Shown here: positions 1 to 8,308 of the stretch, piece by piece
How positions within the stretch are numbered: position 1 is the stretch's first letter
Layout of the letters: each line of letters opens with the position of its first letter
DNA from: an uncultured Prevotella sp.
Lineage (GTDB): Bacteria > Bacteroidota > Bacteroidia > Bacteroidales > Bacteroidaceae
NCBI GenBank assembly: GCA_900540885.1
Contig: UQHJ01000005.1
Coordinates: 1 to 64,000, forward strand
Direction of reading: 5' to 3'
Length of the DNA stretch: 64,000 nucleotides
The notes under the pieces: generated by a model
What the model was told of the DNA's origin: nothing
What the model saw: the letters and a program-made list of their open reading frames with translations, nothing else
Databases searched by the model: none
Made by a program: the position numbers and the translations under genes

Positions 1-85
1 GTATTTGTTAGTCAAGGCATCGAGCCTTGACTAACAAATGCCGACGCGGGGACGCGTCGCCCCCAGGTGAGCTTGCGCTCGTGGC
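1..85. repeat. Repeat family H, copy 1
   Basis: A short hairpin (GTCAAGGC around CGAG with its reverse complement, flanked by TTAG/CTAA) is followed by a 40-bp core at 38-77 containing GACGCGGGGACGCGTC. The core is identical to 2607-2646. The window begins inside or at the edge of this copy, so its left end is unknown. The GC-rich core contrasts with the AT-rich surroundings. Confidence 0.85.
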
Positions 86-104
86 GCATAACTGTTTGCA
101 GTTT

Positions 105-508
105 GAAAGTTTCTATGAAATGTTTTAGAATGCCCTAAATAGACATTGGCTTACGTATATTTTACCTACGATGTTTTTTGCTTTCATGTTTCATTTTTAT
201 GTTTCAACTTACTGATTATCAATACTTTTTAAGACTGAAACATACGACTTATATGTTTCATTTTTAGTTTCAATGTTTCATTCTAAAAACACTGAGGGAG
301 AAAAGCAAAAACACTGAGGGAGCGATTAAAAAACACTGTGGGAGCGTGAAAGCGCTCCCTCAGTGTTTTGAAGAATGAAACATGAAACTAAAAGTGAAAC
401 ATTTAAGTCGTATGTTTCATCTTCTGGAATAACTGATATTCAATTACTTTATAACAGAAACTGAAACATGAAAGATAAATCAGAGGTTTTGAAAACGTAT
501 AGATAAAT
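105..508. repeat. Repeat family G, copy 1: ~400-bp near-palindrome with iteron-like repeats
   Basis: The left half (TTTCATGTTTCA..., TTTTTAGTTTCAATGTTTCA) recurs as reverse complement in the right half, giving an imperfect palindrome centred near 349. Near the centre are three direct copies of AACACTGAGGGAG (third copy with TGTGGGAG), 22-23 bp apart. The last forms a hairpin with an inverted copy at about 328-369 (arms AAACACTGtGGGAGCG and its complement, one mismatch). A second, inverted and diverged copy lies at 28689-29114. This element fills most of the gene-free stretch 86-580. It contains no plausible protein. Confidence 0.85.
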
Positions 509-580
509 GTGAGAAAAACTACAATTTGTCGAACAGACAGGAATAAACATTAAGGCACTTCACTGCACGGCAATTATACA

Positions 581-1975
581 TCAAAACTTTTTCTTCAGCC
601 ATTGCACAGCTTTCGTCAACGCATTGTCACGCTTTGCCTTAAAATAGCTGTTATAAGTTTCTGTTACATGCACATCGGGTGCGAACCCCTTGCCCACGAA
701 CTCTGTGCCATCGGCTGCATAATCGTGTTTTGAGCAAATATTGGCGGCACAAACACCTGGGATTATCGATACCAGTACGCCATTGCCTGTACTGCCTCCT
801 GTGTTTTCGCCCACCAAGGTGCAATTTCCTGTGGCACGCATCACAGATATAAAGTCCTCAGCAGCCGAGAATGTGCCACGATCAACCAACAATACCACGG
901 GTTTGAGATAAAGTTTAAACGTGTCAGCCTCACTATGTCGCCACACGTCGCCCTCGGCATGATACACCTTTTCGGGATAACTCCACGAGGCAAAGGCAGG
1001 AATATATTGACGACTCTCCCAAGCACCTGTCAGCAAACTGTCGGCATAAAAATGCTTGGCAATGTAATCTGCGTTGACTGAACTTCCACCATGATTACTG
1101 CGAATGTCTATAATTAGCGCACGTGTTTTCAATATTTCAGGATAAACCTTATCGAACTCTTTAGTCAAACGTCCGTCCATAAAGTTAGAGATTTTCATAT
1201 AGCCAATGCCGTTTTCTAACTCTTTAAACGTCATTAGCTCGGGTTGTTGGCTATTATACAAATCGAAGTCGTTTCCCTTAAAATCATAGGTGATATGCAA
1301 GGTCTTCTTACCATCGCGCAATTCTACGGTCATAGGCTTTGTTCCAAAACATTTTGTCAGTTCCATGCCGTCGTAGGTTTCGTGCATACGCCATTGTTCT
1401 GTTGAAGCCGAAATATAAGGCATCACTTCGCGCTGTGCATAAGTCTGCACGTCCTCGCCATCAATGCTTACCAACTCTTGTCCACGGCGCATGCCTTGCT
1501 TCACAAAGGCAGAACTATACACCTTATCGACATACACTTTACCGTCTACCCAACGTGTGGCAAAAGGCATGTTTTTTATATCTTGCGGATAGTAGCTATA
1601 CACATAGGTATGTCCATCGTTAAGTGTTGCTGCCATGCGCTGCAACAAGCGCACTGCTTCGCCATCGACCGTCGTTGCCTTTATTTGTGGAATCATGGCT
1701 ACATACAAGCTGTCCCAATTCACTGCCACACGCTCCATGAACACAAAGTTTTGCTTCACACTGCTCCACAAATGGCTCAAACCCAATAATCTGCGTGTTG
1801 GCGCATCAATGCTACCCCAATTATCAGGACGATGTGTCACACCTTTGTAATAACTTATAAGGTGCCAGTCTATAGGCACACAAAATTCATCTTCAAGCTT
1901 TTTAGCCTTCAAAAAATAAAGCGTACCATCTTCCCATCTCAATCCGTAGAACGTCTTACATTTTTCTAATCCCAT
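581..1975 (-). CDS. S41 family peptidase, C-terminal part (frameshifted gene)
   Basis: This 464-residue frame carries a PDZ-like middle region (about 150-200, including RRGQELVSIDGEDV) and an S41/tail-specific protease core. The core has IIDIRSNHGGSS near 290 and the nucleophile Ser370 in GTFSAAEDF. The GKG lysine of classic CtpA enzymes is replaced by GGSTGNG, so it resembles the S41 branch that does not use a Ser-Lys dyad. It has no signal peptide of its own. The frame is open upstream of this ATG (reading GVFDYKPYTHVIVKGDRAD) and meets the signal-peptide ORF at 1993-2298 in another frame. The ATG at 1975 is therefore probably internal to one gene broken by a -1 shift near 2025. S41 enzymes of this type are normally periplasmic or surface proteases. 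Confidence 0.8.
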   Translation of the reverse strand: MGLEKCKTFYGLRWEDGTLYFLKAKKLEDEFCVPIDWHLISYYKGVTHRPDNWGSIDAPTRRLLGLSHLWSSVKQNFVFMERVAVNWDSLYVAMIPQIKATTVDGEAVRLLQRMAATLNDGHTYVYSYYPQDIKNMPFATRWVDGKVYVDKVYSSAFVKQGMRRGQELVSIDGEDVQTYAQREVMPYISASTEQWRMHETYDGMELTKCFGTKPMTVELRDGKKTLHITYDFKGNDFDLYNSQQPELMTFKELENGIGYMKISNFMDGRLTKEFDKVYPEILKTRALIIDIRSNHGGSSVNADYIAKHFYADSLLTGAWESRQYIPAFASWSYPEKVYHAEGDVWRHSEADTFKLYLKPVVLLVDRGTFSAAEDFISVMRATGNCTLVGENTGGSTGNGVLVSIIPGVCAANICSKHDYAADGTEFVGKGFAPDVHVTETYNSYFKAKRDNALTKAVQWLKKKF

Positions 1976-1992
1976 ATCCGCACGGTCTCCTT

Positions 1993-2298
1993 TTACAATA
2001 ACGTGCGTATAAGGCTTATAGTCGAAAACACCTTTAAGTAGCGTTCTAAATCGGCTCTATTTGCCTTTCTCAGTGTCAGACGTGTGCCCACGGTCCAACC
2101 ACGCCCCTCGCCTTGTCTCCAAGAAAAGCCCCTTATACTTCGTTCCCATTCGCCTGTGTATCGCACAGTCTTTTTTGTAACTTTCGGATTTGCCAATAAC
2201 TCTTTATAAATGGCATCAACCGCCGTTGTGTCAATCTCACTTGCCCAAGCTGTCATCGTGCAAACCAAAGCTAAAAGCAATAAAGTTATTTTTTTCAT
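1993..2298 (-). pseudogene. N-terminal fragment of the S41 peptidase gene, with signal peptide
   Basis: This 101-residue ORF starts with a clear signal peptide (MKKITLLLLALVCTMTAWAS). It ends out of frame with the downstream S41 ORF, 17 bp before that ORF's ATG. The matching text ends at LERYLKVF; the following SLIRTLL looks like frameshift readthrough. The frame change falls in a run of four T (GGTGTTTTCGAC on the minus strand), where one missing T would join VF to DYKPYTH. Taken together, 581-2298 reads as one secreted S41 peptidase of about 570-580 residues, broken by a homopolymer indel. It is either a genuine recent pseudogene, a phase-variable tract or a sequencing error. Confidence 0.7.
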
Positions 2299-2439
2299 AA
2301 TCGTTGTTTTGTTTCTTTAATGATATTCTATTCTTATGTCTTTAATGGAAAGATGAATGGCTCTGTAACGAATCATGTGGGTACACTGCTATTTGTCATA
2401 AAAAAATTTTTTTACCCACACTATTGTAACCATGACTTC

Positions 2440-2470
2440 AAAGGTAAGAGTTTTTGAGGAAATAAGCAAA
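2440..2470 (-). promoter_or_regulatory. Promoter for the S41 peptidase gene
   Basis: On the minus strand TTTG (2470-2467), 19 bases, then TACCTTTG (2447-2440) match the Bacteroidota -33/-7 consensus exactly. The start codon at 2298 is about 140 bases downstream. This leaves a long leader that contains an inverted repeat GTGGGTA/TACCCAC around an A7/T7 tract (2379-2424). Confidence 0.75.
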
Positions 2471-2505
2471 CCGCTACCCTCACGAATCAACACAGACCCG
2501 ATATT

Positions 2506-2652
2506 CATGTATTTGCAAGTCAAGGCCTCGATGCCTTGACTAACAAATACATGAATATCACTAATTCAAGTATTGCCAGCTTGGGGCATCGAGCCCCAAG
2601 TTGGCAATGCCGACGCGGGGACGCGTCGCCCCCAGGTGAGCTTGCGTTCGTG
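2506..2652. repeat. Repeat family H, copy 2
   Basis: Two hairpins (GTCAAGGC-CTCGAT-GCCTTGAC and AGCTTGGGGC-ATCGA-GCCCCAAG) precede a 40-bp core at 2607-2646 identical to 38-77. With copy 1 it brackets the S41 gene and element G1 as a direct repeat. The apparent ORF on the minus strand here is made of this repeat and is not a gene. Confidence 0.8.
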
Positions 2653-2734
2653 CGCAACTCCTCAACATATTGCAGTTTTGAGTAGCTTTTTGTCATAATG
2701 AACATCCTATAATTTAAAGTTTTCCAACTTTCAT

Positions 2735-2765
2735 TTTGCATTGCGCTCACCTTGCAGTATCTTTG
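2735..2765 (+). promoter_or_regulatory. Promoter for the TPR-like membrane protein gene
   Basis: TTTG (2735-2738), exactly 19 bases, then TATCTTTG (2758-2765): a full Bacteroidota -33/-7 pair. Transcription would start near 2771, leaving about 75 bases before the ATG at 2847. Confidence 0.8.
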
Positions 2766-2846
2766 CATCTATATAATAAGCAATTATTTTAATAACAGAC
2801 TGAATCTAAGATTTGAGAAAACAGTCACAAAAATGACTCAAAAAGC

Positions 2847-4709
2847 ATGTACATTAGTATTACAACCATCATATCCTTTATTATAGTCATCATTAGTTCT
2901 TTAGCTATTCTCGTAATATTTTACCTTAAAAGGACAGGGAATATTGCAAAGATTCTTGACAAATTAATGCACAAGACACAGAGCAATAAGGTGACTATAG
3001 AACTATACCTTGGCATTATGCGTAACAGCCTTAAAAAACTCAATATTAAGTACGAAAAGGTTACGCTCAATGAGGGGAAGGACATGCTATTTACCTTTGA
3101 ATACCAATCAGGAAATTTTTCGCTCTTTATACCAATGAGCGATACCAATGTCAAAGGTTTCTCGCTACATTATCCCTATATCTATATCGCCAACCTTGAT
3201 AAACTTCAAGCCATTCGTACTACTTGCAACGAGGCAAATAATACCAGCAGCATAGCACGAGCGGTCTACTTTATTGACGACGAAAAGAATCAGATTTACG
3301 TACACTTGGCTTGTCACATACCCTTCACTATCCTTTCGCATGAGTTAACTGACAACTTAACCGACGCTATGCAAGAATGCTTTGTTCTTCAGCGATTTAT
3401 AGATGAACGTGTAGATCAATTAGACAAACAAATGATCGAAACGCGCTTTTCTGACCTTGAATACGCACAAAGCAACCTACTTGAGCAAAACAATTGGATT
3501 AATGAAGTTGAAGCGCGCCACTCACAAAATGAAATGAGTTTCAACGCAAATCATCTCATACAATCAACCGAGGAATGTTTATTAGGCGAATGGTTAAACA
3601 CACAAGAAATTCTGCCCCCTGAGAGCAAAGTACTTGAAATGAAATGCGAAAGTGACGATGGGTATCAATTCTCAACAATGGACCCAAACAGCATTTTGCA
3701 CTATGCTTTAACCACCCCCATTATACACCAATTACAGCAAGATCAAGCTCCGAAAGCGCAGAATGGTAGCATTAAAATAGCCTATCAACGTAAGAATGAG
3801 ATAAACTCTAAGAGAACACACTGGCTCACGCTTTACATTGAAAACCTGGGAGTAAATGAGCATATTGTATACATTCGCATCAACTACATGCTCCCAGAGA
3901 AGTCTACCAATCCGCAAAGCGAATTTCAGTCAGCAAACGGCTATACACGCGTGACAGGCGGTAGCTTTGTTATAGGCTACGATTGGAAAGATGGTCACCG
4001 CAAACAAGTAGAGTTCGATTATCTATGGAAAGATGCCCAAGATAAAATAAAAGAGGGCAAAACCGATGAATGGTCGCCCGAACAAGAACTCATACACACT
4101 ATTACGCATGCTGAATTGGGCTACGACATCTATTGGGGCAAACGCTTTGCACGACAAAAGCGTTACTACGAAGCAGCGCTACACCTAAGTCGAGCTTACA
4201 ATAGGCTGAACAATGAATTCTATACAAGCGACAAGAAGCAACAAAGCATCATCTTCGAAGTGTGTTTTATATTAGGACACTGCTACATTAAAATGAAGCA
4301 GTTCAAAACAGCTTTCTTCTACCTACATATATTGTCTGGATCAAACCAAACGAACCACATAGAAGAAATGATCACTTGTCTGGTAGCACTAAAAGACTTC
4401 AGAAGTGAGCAAGCCCTTGAGTTTTATAGCACCAACGTCAAGACGCAGATACAAGAATACCTTGAGAATGAAAGGGAAGTGCCCGAACATCTTCAAGAAT
4501 TTTACGACTTCTTGCGACGACAAGACGTTTACATCAACATTGAACGCCACTTTTTCGAAAAGGCACAAAAATTATGTTGTAGCATGCTCAATGAAAATGA
4601 GAACAAAGACTTTGCTCTAAACGAGCTTAGACACATTCAACGCCTACGCGAGAAAGGTGTACAAGAACTCACTCCCACACTTAATCCACCTATTGAAAAT
4701 CTCTTTTAA
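2847..4709 (+). CDS. Membrane-anchored protein with C-terminal TPR-like helices, function unknown
   Basis: 620 residues. Residues 2-27 form one hydrophobic segment (ISITTIISFIIVIISSLAILVIF) followed by Lys/Arg, so the bulk is probably cytoplasmic. Residues about 45-175 form a mixed alpha/beta region of around 130 residues that could be a YbjN-like sensory or chaperone fold; this is a weak guess. A charged linker follows. From about residue 435 the sequence is helical and TPR-like (RYYEAALHLSRAYNRL; ILGHCYIKMKQFKTAFFYL). No catalytic motif is visible. It has its own promoter and sits 68 bp before rpe, with no evidence of a shared function. The TPR-like part suggests a protein-binding scaffold. 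Confidence 0.8.
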   Translation: MYISITTIISFIIVIISSLAILVIFYLKRTGNIAKILDKLMHKTQSNKVTIELYLGIMRNSLKKLNIKYEKVTLNEGKDMLFTFEYQSGNFSLFIPMSDTNVKGFSLHYPYIYIANLDKLQAIRTTCNEANNTSSIARAVYFIDDEKNQIYVHLACHIPFTILSHELTDNLTDAMQECFVLQRFIDERVDQLDKQMIETRFSDLEYAQSNLLEQNNWINEVEARHSQNEMSFNANHLIQSTEECLLGEWLNTQEILPPESKVLEMKCESDDGYQFSTMDPNSILHYALTTPIIHQLQQDQAPKAQNGSIKIAYQRKNEINSKRTHWLTLYIENLGVNEHIVYIRINYMLPEKSTNPQSEFQSANGYTRVTGGSFVIGYDWKDGHRKQVEFDYLWKDAQDKIKEGKTDEWSPEQELIHTITHAELGYDIYWGKRFARQKRYYEAALHLSRAYNRLNNEFYTSDKKQQSIIFEVCFILGHCYIKMKQFKTAFFYLHILSGSNQTNHIEEMITCLVALKDFRSEQALEFYSTNVKTQIQEYLENEREVPEHLQEFYDFLRRQDVYINIERHFFEKAQKLCCSMLNENENKDFALNELRHIQRLREKGVQELTPTLNPPIENLF

Positions 4710-4777
4710 TTAGGTAAATCAAAACACAAATAATAACATGAGGGCTAAATAATGCCCCACTTCATATATTAAGAATT

Positions 4778-5431
4778 ATGCCATTAGTATCTCCTTCACT
4801 TCTCTCTGCCGACTTTGGCAATCTACAACGCGACCTCGAAATGCTCAACCATAGCGAATGCGATTGGTATCACCTTGACGTTATGGACGGCGTATTTGTG
4901 CCTAACATTTCATTCGGTTTCCCCGTCATGCAAGCTATGGCTCAGCATGCTACCAAGCCACTCGATGTACACCTTATGATTGAGCGCCCCGAAAAGTTCA
5001 TTAATGAAGTCAAAGCACTTAACGCTAAAGTAATGAACGTACATTATGAGGCTTGCACCCACCTTCACCGCGTCATTCAGCAGATTAAAACGGAAGGCAT
5101 GATGGCTGGTGTTACACTTAATCCCCATACACCCGTCAACGTATTAGAAGAGATTATTGGCGACGTTGACCTCGTTATGCTCATGTCTGTTAATCCGGGT
5201 TTTGGCGGACAAAAGTTCATAGAACACTCATTAGACAAAACGCGTCGTTTGCGTGAACTAATCGAGCGCACTAATTCACACGCTTTGATTGAAATCGACG
5301 GTGGCGTAAATCGTCAGACGGGACTTCAATTAGTCGAAGCTGGAGCAGACGTATTAGTCGCAGGTTCGGCCGTATTCAAAGCTGCCGACCCCGTCGAAGA
5401 GGTACGCATATTAAAACATTTAGGAGAATAA
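4778..5431 (+). CDS. rpe: Ribulose-phosphate 3-epimerase
   Basis: This enzyme interconverts D-ribulose 5-phosphate and D-xylulose 5-phosphate in the pentose phosphate pathway, in the cytoplasm. At 217 residues it has the usual length and TIM-barrel layout. Visible are SPSLLSADF at the start, metal and catalytic residues His32 and Asp34 (HLDVMDG), His65 (DVHLM), the phosphate-loop segment MSVNPGFGGQ and Asp174 (IEIDGGVN). It ends 10 bp before the DHH phosphoesterase gene, so the two are probably co-transcribed. Confidence 0.97.
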   Translation: MPLVSPSLLSADFGNLQRDLEMLNHSECDWYHLDVMDGVFVPNISFGFPVMQAMAQHATKPLDVHLMIERPEKFINEVKALNAKVMNVHYEACTHLHRVIQQIKTEGMMAGVTLNPHTPVNVLEEIIGDVDLVMLMSVNPGFGGQKFIEHSLDKTRRLRELIERTNSHALIEIDGGVNRQTGLQLVEAGADVLVAGSAVFKAADPVEEVRILKHLGE

Positions 5432-5441
5432 CACGAGAAAC

Positions 5442-6470
5442 ATGAAGCCACTTTTATCAAATAACGAACTATTTTCGCTATTGCAAACCATACAACAGAG
5501 CCATAAGATTGTTATCTGTGCCCATCGCGGTCCTGATGGTGATGCTGTAGGTTCGTCATTAGGTTGGGCCGAATACCTTACTCAATTAGGCAAAAAAGTG
5601 ACAGTAGTTCTTCCTAATCCATTTCCCGACTTTTTACGATGGTTACCGAACTCTCATCTCATACAATACTATTGTCGTCATGAGGCAAATGCGAGCGCTA
5701 TCATTAACGAAGCAGACCTTATCTTCTGTCTCGACTTCAATGGACTATCACGTTTGCAAGAGATGCAAGGAGTTGTCGCACGCGCTAAGGCTGATAAGAT
5801 TATCATCGACCACCACATCGACCCCGACACCAAAGTAGCCAAACAAGTGATTTCATTCCCCAACATGTGTGCAACGAGCGAAATCATCTTCCGACTCATT
5901 TACCAATTAGGAGGCTTTGAAAGCATGACACTCGGAGGAGCTACTTGCCTTTACACTGGCATGATGACCGACACAGGGGGCTTCACCTACAACTCCAATG
6001 CCCCTGAAATATACGAAGTTATCTCACTTCTTCTTACCAAAGGTATCGACAAAGACAAGATCTATCGCAACGTATTCAATGTATATTCTGTTGATCGCAT
6101 GCGCTTGACAGGCTACATTCTATACGAAAAGTTGAAATTCTATGCCAACAACCGTGCATCTATCTACACCCTTACACGTAGCGAGATGAAGCGCTTCAAC
6201 TTTATTCGCGGTGATGCAGAAGGATTGGTAAATATGCCATTGCAAGTGAAAGGTATGCGACTGAGCATTTCGCTACGTGAGGACACAGAGCGTGACGTCA
6301 TTCGCGTTTCACTACGTTCAGTTGACGACTTTCCTTGTAACAAAATGGCTGAAGCATTCTTCAACGGTGGTGGACATTTGAATGCCTCAGGTGGTGAACT
6401 TCCCTTCCCTCTTGAAGAAGCTATCAAAACAGCCGAAAGAGCAATCGAAGCTTTTGCCGAAAAACTTTAA
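5442..6470 (+). CDS. DHH/DHHA1 phosphoesterase (NrnA-like nanoRNase / pAp phosphatase)
   Basis: 342 residues with both halves of an NrnA-type enzyme. The DHH domain has His28, Asp32 and Asp34 (AHRGPDGDAVGSS), Asp98 (CLDFN) and the DHH triad 123-125 (IIDHH). The C-terminal DHHA1 domain has the GGGH motif ending at His312. Members of this family cut very short RNA oligonucleotides and 3'-phosphoadenosine 5'-phosphate using two metal ions in the cytoplasm. The 10-bp gap after rpe suggests one operon. Activity on pApA versus pAp cannot be decided from sequence. Confidence 0.92.
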   Translation: MKPLLSNNELFSLLQTIQQSHKIVICAHRGPDGDAVGSSLGWAEYLTQLGKKVTVVLPNPFPDFLRWLPNSHLIQYYCRHEANASAIINEADLIFCLDFNGLSRLQEMQGVVARAKADKIIIDHHIDPDTKVAKQVISFPNMCATSEIIFRLIYQLGGFESMTLGGATCLYTGMMTDTGGFTYNSNAPEIYEVISLLLTKGIDKDKIYRNVFNVYSVDRMRLTGYILYEKLKFYANNRASIYTLTRSEMKRFNFIRGDAEGLVNMPLQVKGMRLSISLREDTERDVIRVSLRSVDDFPCNKMAEAFFNGGGHLNASGGELPFPLEEAIKTAERAIEAFAEKL

Positions 6471-6486
6471 CGCCTCCCTTTACAAT

Positions 6487-6671
6487 AAAGGGTGGTTCTA
6501 AAAATTCTGTTTTTAGAGTTCTGCTATTCTGAAATGTGATTTGTACACTCTCGAAAGTGTCTTTTTGAAAGTTTGTTCGGTCACATAGCCCGCTATGCTC
6601 CCTCACAAACTTTCAAAAATACACTTCCGATAGCGCACAAATCCCTATTTCAGAATTATTAGAACCACCCT
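6487..6671. repeat. Repeat family B, full copy (imperfect palindrome)
   Basis: It opens with AGGGTGGTTCTAAAAATTCT and closes with the near-complement ending AGAACCACCCT. The arms are about 80 bp and pair with scattered mismatches: TGATTTGT...AGTGT...TTTGAAAGTTTGT against ACAAACTTTCAAAAATACACT...ACAAATCCC. There is no coding frame of note. It fills the gap between the DHH gene and the DUF4301 gene. A half copy lies at 59927-59956. Confidence 0.8.
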
Positions 6672-6703
6672 AAAAGGAGAAACAACATAAAAGACTTTGC
6701 ACC

Positions 6704-8227
6704 ATGATAACAGAAAAAGACAAAGCACTGTTAGCTAAAAAAGGCATCAGTGAAGAGAAATTTGAACATCAATTAGCTTGCTTTGCCACAGGCTTTCCTT
6801 TTTTGCGCCTTGCAGCTGCTGCAAGTGTCGAAAAAGGTATTTTGACTCCTAATGCAGAAGAAGAAAAAGATTTTTTAACTTCTTGGGAAAATTACACCAC
6901 GAATGAGCAAAATAAGGTAGTAAAATTCGTACCTGCTTCAGGCGCTGCCAGTCGCATGTTTAAGAACGTATTCGCATTCGTGGACGCAGAATACAATGAG
7001 CCAACCACAGATTTCGAGAAATTCTTCTTCAACAATATTCATAAAGCTCCGTATTTCAACGACTTAGATGCTGCTTGCATACGACTTTTTGACCGAAATA
7101 TTGACAATCTGATAGCAACCAACCAGCAAAAAAAGGTGGCAAAAGCGATGTTAAGTGCCGAAGGACTTAACTATGGAGCCCTCCCCAAGGGATTATTAAA
7201 GTTTCACCGCTATCCAGAAGGTAGCCGCACACCACTTGAAGAACATTTGGTCGAAGGTGCACTTTATGCACGTGAAAAGAACAATACCGTCAACGTACAC
7301 TTCACCGTTTCGCCCGAACACCGTTCATTGTTTGAAGCATTGGTGAAAGAAGTCGTACCCACCTACGAGGCTAAGTTTGGAGTAAAATACCATGTAACCT
7401 TCTCTGAGCAAAAGCCCAGTACAGATACGGTTGCGGCTAACCCCGACAACACTCCTTTCAGAACAAAGGACGGCAATCTCTTATTCCGTCCGGGCGGACA
7501 CGGTGCTTTGATTGAAAACCTTAACGACATTGATGCTGATGTCGTATTCATCAAAAACATTGACAATGTCGTACCCGACCGCTTAAAGGAAGACACCGTT
7601 CGCTACAAGAAACTATTAGCAGGAGTCTTGGTCAAACTACAAGCACAAGCTTTCGCCTACTTACGCAAGTTGGATAGTGGCAAGTATACCATGGACGACC
7701 TTCGCGAAATGTTACAATTCGTACAGAAGAAACTCTTCACGAAAAATCCCGAAACAAAAATGTTGGAGGACACCGAAATGGCCATTTACTTACGCAAAAA
7801 GCTCAACCGCCCCATGCGCGTCTGCGGCATGGTGCGCAACGTGGGCGAGCCTGGCGGCGGTCCGTTCTTAGCCTACAATGCCGATGGCACAATATCACTT
7901 CAAATTCTTGAAAGTTCACAAATTGACATGAACGATCCCGAGAAGAAAGAAATGTTTGAGAAGGGAACTCACTTCAATCCCGTTGACCTCGTATGTGCCA
8001 TTAAGGACTATAAAGGCCAAGCCTTCCACTTACCCGATTACGTTGATCCTCAAACAGGTTTCATCTCTCATAAGAGCAAAGACGGTAAGGAGCTCAAAGC
8101 ACTTGAACTACCAGGACTTTGGAACGGAGCGATGAGTGATTGGAACACTGTTTTCGTAGAAGTGCCCCTTTCTACTTTCAACCCCGTTAAGACTGTAAAC
8201 GACCTTTATCGCGAACAACATCAGTAA
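6704..8227 (+). CDS. DUF4301 family protein (possible nucleotidyltransferase-like fold)
   Basis: 507 residues, recognised as the DUF4301 family, which is largely confined to Bacteroidota. The segment VKFVPASGAASRMFK (about 72-86) resembles the Gly/Arg nucleotide-binding loop of sugar-1-phosphate nucleotidyltransferases. PKGLLKFHRYP and RPGGHGALIENLNDIDADVVFIKNID also recall UDP-sugar pyrophosphorylase active-site segments. That comparison is inference; the family has no established role I can name. It has no signal peptide or membrane segments, so it is cytoplasmic. It stands alone, with element B upstream and a strong terminator downstream. Confidence 0.88.
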   Translation: MITEKDKALLAKKGISEEKFEHQLACFATGFPFLRLAAAASVEKGILTPNAEEEKDFLTSWENYTTNEQNKVVKFVPASGAASRMFKNVFAFVDAEYNEPTTDFEKFFFNNIHKAPYFNDLDAACIRLFDRNIDNLIATNQQKKVAKAMLSAEGLNYGALPKGLLKFHRYPEGSRTPLEEHLVEGALYAREKNNTVNVHFTVSPEHRSLFEALVKEVVPTYEAKFGVKYHVTFSEQKPSTDTVAANPDNTPFRTKDGNLLFRPGGHGALIENLNDIDADVVFIKNIDNVVPDRLKEDTVRYKKLLAGVLVKLQAQAFAYLRKLDSGKYTMDDLREMLQFVQKKLFTKNPETKMLEDTEMAIYLRKKLNRPMRVCGMVRNVGEPGGGPFLAYNADGTISLQILESSQIDMNDPEKKEMFEKGTHFNPVDLVCAIKDYKGQAFHLPDYVDPQTGFISHKSKDGKELKALELPGLWNGAMSDWNTVFVEVPLSTFNPVKTVNDLYREQHQ

Positions 8228-8239
8228 TCATTACAAAGC

Positions 8240-8294
8240 AAAGGTAAGTTGAATAAATCGTTCTTGCAAAAGCATTTATTCAACTTACCTTTTT
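8240..8294 (+). terminator. Hairpin terminator after the DUF4301 gene
   Basis: Arms AAAGGTAAGTTGAATAAA (8240-8257) and its exact complement end in a run of T (to 8294). The 18-bp perfect stem lies between the DUF4301 stop and the transporter gene. Transporter expression must start after it or by readthrough. Confidence 0.85.
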
Positions 8295-8308
8295 AAACTA
8301 TTAGATTT

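Noticed and set aside
105..508. Retron or group II intron RNA
   Set aside because: No reverse transcriptase gene is near either G copy, and no intron domain V or msr/msd layout is visible.
2520..2768. 82-codon minus-strand ORF
   Set aside because: It is made of the family H repeat and its hairpins, and overlaps the promoter at 2735-2765.
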